A stretch of 64,000 bases of DNA from Grammothele lineata. Lineage: Eukaryota > Basidiomycota > Agaricomycetes > Polyporales > Polyporaceae. Both the position numbers and the translations under genes were made by a program. The DNA lies in NCBI GenBank assembly GCA_002150815.3, contig NDFF03000382.1:248001-312000 (forward strand). The letters run 5' to 3'. Below the pieces are notes generated by a model. The model was given only the letters and a program-made list of their open reading frames with translations. It was not told the origin of the DNA and made no database searches. Positions 57,801 to 64,000 of this stretch are shown here, one piece after another; the stretch's first letter is position 1; every line of letters starts with the position of its first letter.

Positions 57801-57854
57801 CACACGTTACGGCCCGAAAGTTGGGCGCCTATAAGACCTTCGTATTCCGCCACC

Positions 57855-58818
57855 ATGGACTCCGAGATGGGAGTCGAGGACAGGCTCGTCTCAGTCATCC
57901 CCGTACACTTCTCAAATGCCTTAGAACCCAATCTACAAATCCATCAATATCCTCTGCTCACTCGTCCACTCGAGGTCCCACCTTCCGCCGCTGCGAGCGG
58001 CAAATACATTCGCGCACGGGTCAAGTCAAAAGTCAAGCGACTAGAGGTGCACGTCCCGGTAGACACGCGCCCGGAAGTATGGAACGGGGAGAGATCGAAG
58101 GAGCTTGGCACCGCAAGGATAGAGGATGATAAAGAGAAGAACCAGGAACAACCGAAGGTAAAGCAAAGGGACGGGGAGTCTGCAAGGCTTTCAGAAGTAC
58201 GCATGCGGAGTGAAGAAATCCCCCAAACCACAGCCTACGTACTCGGAGTGTTGCGAGAGGGTATGTTCATTTGTCCCCTATTGGGTTCGATTTTATATGG
58301 TTTTTTATTCATAGGGAGATTGCACTTGCATCCAATCAGCGAAACGCACCAGTTCCGGCCGACTTTGACGTACATGGATATGCACCTGCGAAAACATCGG
58401 CGCACTCGAGGCGATGATTCGGATGATGACGACGGCCCGCCTCCAGATCCTGATGAACCCGCTCCCCTGCCTGCTCCTAAGAAAGAGAAGAAGCCGCCGG
58501 AGGATGCAAAAGAGGTGCAGGTGGCCGTGCGTAAAAGTGGGGAGAGTCAGGGTTTGCAGTTTCAAGGCGGTCTATCACAAATTCGCAGGGATATGTTGAC
58601 GCAGATTCATGCCGAGGAAGACGAGCGTTGGGAGGATTACGAGTACTGTGGCGGAGAGGTACGTGTATTGAGGTCTGTGAGCTATTTCGGGCTGACCGGA
58701 GTGCTTACAGACGACGGAGGCGAATGTGGCATTTGAGTCGATGTTTTCGACATCATACGATGAGCTTGAGTGTAAATCAGACATTTCGAACTTGCTCAAG
58801 GATGTACCTGGTCTCTAA
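57855..58818 (+). CDS. RPC5: RNA polymerase III subunit RPC5 (Rpc37-like, Sin family)
   Basis: Exons 57855-58260, 58315-58658 and 58711-58818 give 285 residues. The N-terminal dimerisation module is recognisable: LVSVIPVHFSNALEPNLQIH, QYPLLTRPLEVPPSAAASGK, YIRARVKSKVKRLEVHVPVD and RMRSEEIPQTTAYVLGVLRE. GRLHLHPISETHQFRPTLTY and MDMHLRKHRR follow, the classical Sin/RPC5 core. An acidic loop (DDSDDDDGPPPDPDEP) and the C-terminal YDELECKSDISNLLKDVPGL complete it. RPC5 pairs with RPC4 (Rpc53) on Pol III for initiation and termination-reinitiation. The Kozak-like CACCATGG fixes the start. The length matches yeast Rpc37. Confidence 0.92.
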
Positions 58819-58968
58819 CATTCTCTACACGCCCGTCTGGGATCCGGCTTGTGCCGGTCCGATTGGCAGCTATGCTCGGCTCCGCGTTCTCTGTGTTTCC
58901 CAGTCGCTGGCCCGTGTTTTCTTTGCCTCATAATCTCCTCTCTCCTTTCCCGTACATTGTCAGGCAAC

Positions 58969-61861
58969 ATGTCTGACTATAGTGACACGGAGTCTGAGCA
59001 TGAAGAATTAGGAACTGATTGGGGTGCCTCGGAATCCATGACAATGCCCGTGGACATGGAGTACATACGAGGTGCTCCTCTTCCAACCACCTACGAACTA
59101 GGCGTTGCAGTAAATGCGTTGCAAAACCTCAATATATGCGTATTGGAGCAGGTAATTAGGCATGTCCTTCTAAACGAAGATCTTATTGAATCGTATAGGA
59201 CGACGATGTCTACAAGATCATTCAACCCGCATCTCGTACATTGTTGCGCTGGCTCTACAATGTATCCACCTGGAATACCCTTAATATTGACACTCGCGAA
59301 CATCTTCGAGAGACGTTGCCGATACTGCGTATGAGTTCCCCTAGGAATAATCTCAATTTAATTACTGACTATGAAATAGTGAACAGCGCCTTCCTATCGT
59401 CGCTCGTGGCGCTGCGAGCTCAATTTCACGCCACCAGGATAAGTGACATAACCGACATTTCTCGATCGTCAAGCGTCATATGTTGGGCAGATATTGTTAT
59501 AGTCAAGCTGGGAGAGGTAATAAGTGCCACCGCAAGCCTGTTCCACGGCGTGCAACCATACGATTTCGTTCAGCCGGACTGGGTGCGCGAACAGAAACAG
59601 AATGACATGATACGAGCTGCTCTGCAGCTTCCAGGTAGGTCATTTCGAAAACTGTCTCTTGCATCCCAATTGAACCCTCTTCAGCCAACTGGGAACGTAT
59701 GACATGCATGATCCAGTCGGCACATAGCTCTCCAGCAGCAGTACGCCTCGCGCTGAGCCTTTTCTTCGGGGCCTACTTGATGGGGCCTCAACTGTCGAAG
59801 GAAGTAGTTTCTCCAGGATTGTGAGTGACGCATATATACACCTTCCCTGTGACTGATGTGAGCAGGCAGAACCGACGTGCATTGAATCGAGCCCTCCTTG
59901 TAAAACTCACGAGAATGTCTGAGAGCGGTGCACACCCCAGTGTGCCTGGGGCAATCGTTACCGACGCAAGCATCCACGACCGACTCACTTACGCCATGCT
60001 GGTGTCGCTATATGTGGTAACTTTTATCGTGCCCAAATCACCTTGTCATTCGTTCACACTGCTTTTAGACCACAAGCGATCACGATGAAAACATTGTCCT
60101 TCGGCCTCAGTCTCAAAGTACCTTATTAGAGATGATCCAGGCTGTTCTTAGAGTTGATAGCTCTTCACTGCCTTCACTTTCGACCTATTGCCCGTTGATT
60201 GGTGTAGATTCCCCTTTGGTGGTATTGACGAGATGGGGCTCGACTCTGCCATGGGCCTGGAACACTTGGGATGATGTTCGCTTCAATAATTCCGAGTTGA
60301 TCGAGATTTTGGTCAGTGCGAACGCGATACTATTCCTCGCACTCTGACACTGGACTATAGACAACTACATGGCTATGTCAACTTGACATCCCGCCAGAAG
60401 GATATACGAATGAAAACCCGATAAGATCTTGGGACGAGGAGCTGGCAATGACTCTCGATCAAAATCCCAATGCGGCCCTGTTGATGATGTCGGTTAGTCA
60501 CAGACGTTATTATACTCTTCACCATTCCTGACGTCCAGTTAGCGACTGATCTTCAATATCACCTCAGCTGTTGTGCATAGGTTAACGACCATTCCGGAAC
60601 ACGCTGTTAAACTCATCGCCCTTAAAGTTTGTTGGTCCGTCAAACATCTCTATCAGATAATTAGTGTCGACGAAGCGACCACCGTGAGGTTGTACACCAA
60701 TTTATGGTTACTCTTCGCCTCGCTCACGTATGGCGAACTCGATTTGCATGGTGAGGAGTTTCTTCTCCTCTTCTAGTCCCTCTGACACGATTTAGTCAAG
60801 GACCTCATCGTCGAGATCATCTCGTGGTCAAGGCAAGGTCTATACTCAGTTTTGGAAGGTATCGCGAATCCGAGGTCTCCCTACACTCCCGAGGTGGACC
60901 TGTGTAAGTTCACCACTCAAACATTGCTATAATCACTCTTAAACACGTCTAGCAGCATTATACTTGCTATCATGGTGAGCTCAAACGCTTTCGTTTTAAG
61001 TTCCTGCTTCATGGAACCGATTGTCATATTAACAGCGCGGAACAATGCGCCGCGAATCCTTCAGTGGTTGAACTACGTGCGTCAAGACAAACACTCCAAC
61101 TGTTGACTCTTGCCTACGCCTCCAGCGGTAGCCTTTTCATCGCAGTTGACCCCATGCAGAAGACCTTGACCACGATTATTGGGCTGCTACAACAGTCCAA
61201 TGAGGATTCATGGGAGTGGCTGTTCCTTGGGGATGCTATCGTCGGTCTACTGGCATTTCTGGATCGACGCAAGGATGACGCCGGTTTTCAAACGTTGAGC
61301 TACGACAAGGATTTCGTGTGGCACTCCCTCAGGGGTGCAGACCCAGGGAACCTACTGTTTGCTTGTAGGTGGCACAGTGTTTCATTTCGAGATGCCACTG
61401 AGTCCGGCGAAGCGTCCGTTGCGGCCTATTTCTCCACCAGCATCCGGCTGCGTAGCCGCGATCGATTGCTCTGGGCCGAGGCTTGGAGTTATCTATGCGA
61501 TGTGATGCTATTGATCCTGGCAGGGAATGTCGAAGGAGAGGACGAGCCACTTGCGCTATTCGTCGCCCCCTCGATCTGTACGGCTCTAGATGCCCTTGTG
61601 CGCTGGACGGACGAGTCGACCTGTGAGCTCGACCTGTTTCACGCTTCGTCTAATATATGCCAAGCTAAGAACATTACAGACTATCATATCAAATGCTCTC
61701 CGTGGACCAGCCAATTGACCAGCCACCTGGGAATACTCCGCGTGAGCAGCGGCACTGGCAGTGCGCGGGAAGAGAACTACTGGGCTATCCTGAGGGAGCG
61801 GGTAGGCGACATTGCTGGGCGTCTCTGTGAGCGCGTAAGCACGATGTTCCTTCCGCAATGA
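58969..61861 (+). CDS. Unrecognised large protein, many exons
   Basis: About ten exons of consistent coding quality, starting MSDYSDTESEHEELGTDWGA, with an acidic N-terminus. Readable parts include YKIIQPASRTLLRWLYNVST, FLSSLVALRAQFHATRISDI, VRLALSLFFGAYLMGPQLSK, ALNRALLVKLTRMSESGAHP, VLTRWGSTLPWAWNTWDDVR, VKLIALKVCWSVKHLYQIIS and TLTTIIGLLQQSNEDSWEWL. The last exon (from about 61030) ends ERVSTMFLPQ. The text is rich in Leu, Ala and aromatic residues spaced like alpha-helical repeats, but no domain, signal peptide or membrane segment is recognised. It resembles the lineage-specific hypothetical proteins common in Agaricomycetes. It lies 150 bp downstream of RPC5 on the same strand. Exon borders were followed by frame and are approximate. 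Confidence 0.6.
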
Positions 61862-62705
61862 CGTAGTGCTGAGGTCGGTCCGCAGCTCATGCAGGACACA
61901 TCCGACGCCTCGACACAGCGTTGTCAGGACGGAGAGGTCGGTCCGCCATTTGTCTGCTCCGTGAAACAAGATTGACGACTGATTGACGGTGCCACAGGAG
62001 GTAGCCAGGATGGAGCCACTGTTCTGTTGGACGCGTTCTCTCCCCTGCCTGTTGATCAATATCGCTGCCTGTTGATATGATCTTCCGATGGTCAACACAC
62101 GAGGAGACGAATAATCCCCTATCTAAGTATGTCAGCCACAGCACTGACCGGTTCTTGGGACCTGCTTCTACTAAGTGAATTCGCCGTCTACCTGACTTCA
62201 GGTGCCGTCCAGGATTCGAATATCGTGGCCGTTCACCCAATAATTCCCAGCGGGCGTTGACTTATCTGGCGTGCAGGTTCTGTCTCCCCAACCGATGCGC
62301 TCTCACTAAGTATTTGCTGGGTACCTACCCGCATCCGAGACATCTGGTGGCGAGTTGTGGAAGTCGGATGCGCCTGTACGATCTGGCAGATTGAGAGTCG
62401 GCGGAGGAGGAGGGCGAGTTGAGCGGATGCGCGCAAGGCCTAAGCGAGCGCTTGGGGATGACCTTGTAGGGAAGTCGTCCGTCCAATGGCACAAGGTGCT
62501 CGTCTACGAGCGCCTTTCCTTGTCCAATGGCCAAATGCCTCTCTGCTAGGGCCTCCGTTATTCTCGAACGCCGTCCAATCGTGCAGAGAATTTGGCCCGT
62601 ACCAAATCGTGTCCATGAGCCCCTTGGCGTCACCGCCTGTGCCACAGCGCTATGTTTTAAAGCCTCGTATTCGCGACGACGGCGGGCGTGCTCTTTACTC
62701 TAGCC
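61862..62705. other. Intergenic region, promoter of the P-type ATPase gene
   Basis: About 840 bp between two forward genes. The right half carries three GTCCAAT elements, listed separately. No exon or RNA gene is seen. Confidence 0.55.
62482..62579 (+). promoter_or_regulatory. Three GTCCAAT boxes upstream of the P-type ATPase gene
   Basis: CCAAT pentamers, each preceded by GT, lie at 62483-62487, 62524-62528 and 62575-62579, that is 131-223 bp before the ATG. Spacing is 41 and 51 bp. CCAAT is the binding site of the Hap2/3/5 (NF-Y) complex. All three are on the same strand. Confidence 0.5.
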
Positions 62706-64000
62706 ATGCCGCCCCTGTCCACCAGCCCCACCGACCTCGAGGCACAGCCTGAGAAGCCCTCCCGTTTCCCCCGCCATGTCACCATTGAAGAGCGTGAGCT
62801 TGCTCCGCAGCCCTCGCGGCAGGGTGCGGAGATGGTACCCCGGTTTACGGGCGAGTTCCGCACGCTTAGTATTCACGTTGAGACGCACACTTCGCCTGTC
62901 GACGCAGAGACTGGCGCAACTCGCAAAGCCGCTGTAAAAGGTGCATGATGTCCTTTAGTACGTTCGAGTGACATTTATGTTGACCACTGCTTTCCTGCCC
63001 TCCAGATCTCGCTTCGCTCGACTGGCACAAGATCAGCGTTGAGGACGTCCTCCAGCGGCTCAGCGTCTCCCCTCAATCGGGCCTCGATACCTCTCAAGCT
63101 CACCGTAGGATACAAGCCAACGGCAAGAATGCGATTACTCCGCCCAAGAACAACATGTTACGCAAAGTCGTCGAATGGGTACTGGGCGGGTTCGGAAGTC
63201 TGTTGCTCGCCGCCAGCATCGTCTGCTTCATCGCTTGGTGAGCTAGGCGTCTCGCACCGTTCTTACATCCTATGTATGCTAACCTAACTGTCCAGGAAAC
63301 CACTTGGCGAGCCGGCCCCTCAAGCGTCCAACTTGGCGCTTGCGGTCGTGCTTCTTATCGTGCTCCTGCTCCAGGCAGCGTTCAACGCATGGCAGGACTT
63401 CTCCACCTCTCGCGTCATGTCATCCATCAAAGGCATGCTGCCGTCGGACGTACTCACTCTCCGAGACGGCCACCAGACCAAAGTACCCGCGTCCGACCTC
63501 GTCACGGGCGACCTCGTCCATGTTTCTCTCGGTGAGAAGGTGCCAGCGGACTTGCGTCTCATTCAAGTCAGCAGCGATCTGCGATTCGACCGTAGTATCT
63601 TGACGGGAGAGGTGCGTTGTCTTATACGCGTTTCTGTGTTGCAACGCTCAATGTGCTTTTCGTGCAGAGCGAGCCTATCCCCGGTCGGGTTGATGCGACG
63701 GATCAGAATTTCCTGGAGGTCAGTATTTGTTTCCCCTCGACGAGGGCCTATACTGATAACAGTGTTCAAGTAGACCAAGAACATCGCTCTTCAAGGAACG
63801 CACTGTGTTAGCGGTTCTGGCATGGGTGTTGTCATCCAAACTGGCGACAATACGGTCTTGTAAGTGGTCACTGTCAATCTTTTCTGAGAAGATATTCACA
63901 ATCAGCTTACAGCGGACGCATCGCGAAGCTCTCCACCATGGAGGCCTCACGCATGACCACCCTTCAAAGAGAGATTCTGTACTTCGTTTTGGTCATTGCG
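62706..64000 (+). CDS. P-type cation-transporting ATPase, type II, 5' part (runs off the window)
   Basis: Exons 62706-62940, 63006-63237, 63296-63611, 63668-63718, 63774-63859 and 63913 onward join in frame. A hydrophilic leader (FPRHVTIEERELAPQPSRQG, then FRTLSIHVETHTSPVDAETG) precedes LASLDWHKISVEDVLQRLSV, the cation-ATPase N-terminal domain. Next are the first transmembrane pair (VLGGFGSLLLAASIVCFIAW, then LALAVVLLIVLLLQAAFNAW) and the actuator domain with LVTGDLVHVSLGEKVPADLR, FDRSILTGESEPIPG and LQGTHCVSGSGMGVVIQTGD. The LTGES motif gives the dephosphorylation loop; the phosphorylation site DKTGT lies beyond the window. The FRTLSIHV leader and helix pair resemble fungal Na+/K+-ATPase-like type IIC pumps more than the ENA Na+ or PMR1 Ca2+ pumps. 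The transported ion is not decided by this part. Confidence 0.88.

Noticed and set aside
1..64000. Mobile elements, LTRs, CRISPR-like arrays or a biosynthetic cluster
   Set aside because: No reverse transcriptase, integrase or transposase motif, no long terminal or inverted repeats, no spaced direct repeats and no PKS, NRPS or terpene synthase core were seen.

Overview
This window looks like nuclear DNA of a filamentous basidiomycete, most likely an Agaricomycete. Genes are dense and on both strands. Almost all are split by many short GT-AG introns of about 45-80 bp with CT(A/G)AC-like branch sites, and intergenic gaps are usually 100-800 bp. The protein families point the same way: DUF6697 coiled-coil proteins, a fungal alginate-lyase-domain protein, a CNH/GYF protein, Con-6 and the ERMES subunit Mmm1. 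No rRNA, confident tRNA, transposon or CRISPR array was found. All gene models were spliced by eye from the sequence.

Layout. 1-6.0 kb: a 5'-truncated MARVEL-type membrane protein, a Con-6 protein, RPB8 (reverse), a tubulin-tyrosine-ligase-family protein (reverse) and MMM1. 6.3-10.7 kb: two tandem reverse-strand genes, each with an N-terminal coiled coil and a C-terminal DUF6697-like domain. 10.8-15.9 kb: a NUP155/Nup170 nucleoporin, divergent from a CDK11-like kinase at 16.0-17.5 kb that carries a probable GC-AG intron. 17.6-21.7 kb (reverse): a Rap1-like telomere protein and mitochondrial D-2-hydroxyglutarate dehydrogenase. 22-25 kb: a WD40 protein with N-terminal SUMO-interaction-like motifs. 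25.2-29.1 kb: a Swi1/ARID chromatin-remodelling subunit divergent from a DUF1764 protein. 29.9-39.7 kb (all reverse): an alpha-arrestin with a long Pro-rich tail, a Rab5-like GTPase, an alginate-lyase-domain secreted protein and an unknown multi-pass membrane protein. 40.5-46.9 kb: Fap7/AK6, a DUF7726-like protein, PNGase A and the INO80 subunit Ies2. 47.2-55.4 kb: a Ser/Thr-rich GPI-type wall protein, cyclin H (Ccl1) and a 1,425-residue CNH-GYF protein. 55.8-61.9 kb: TFIIIA divergent from RPC5, then an unrecognised large protein. 62.7 kb to the end: the 5' part of a P-type cation ATPase.

Most genes are single-copy cellular machinery for transcription, chromatin, telomeres, nuclear pore and trafficking, so this is an ordinary core-genome stretch and not an obvious accessory island. 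The points most worth a second look are three telomere-repeat-like elements just upstream of the Rap1-like gene, the shared short promoter of two Pol III machinery genes (TFIIIA and RPC5), the tandem DUF6697 pair, the SIM-bearing WD40 protein, a GC-AG intron, and two genes whose start codon is probably cut off or split by an intron.
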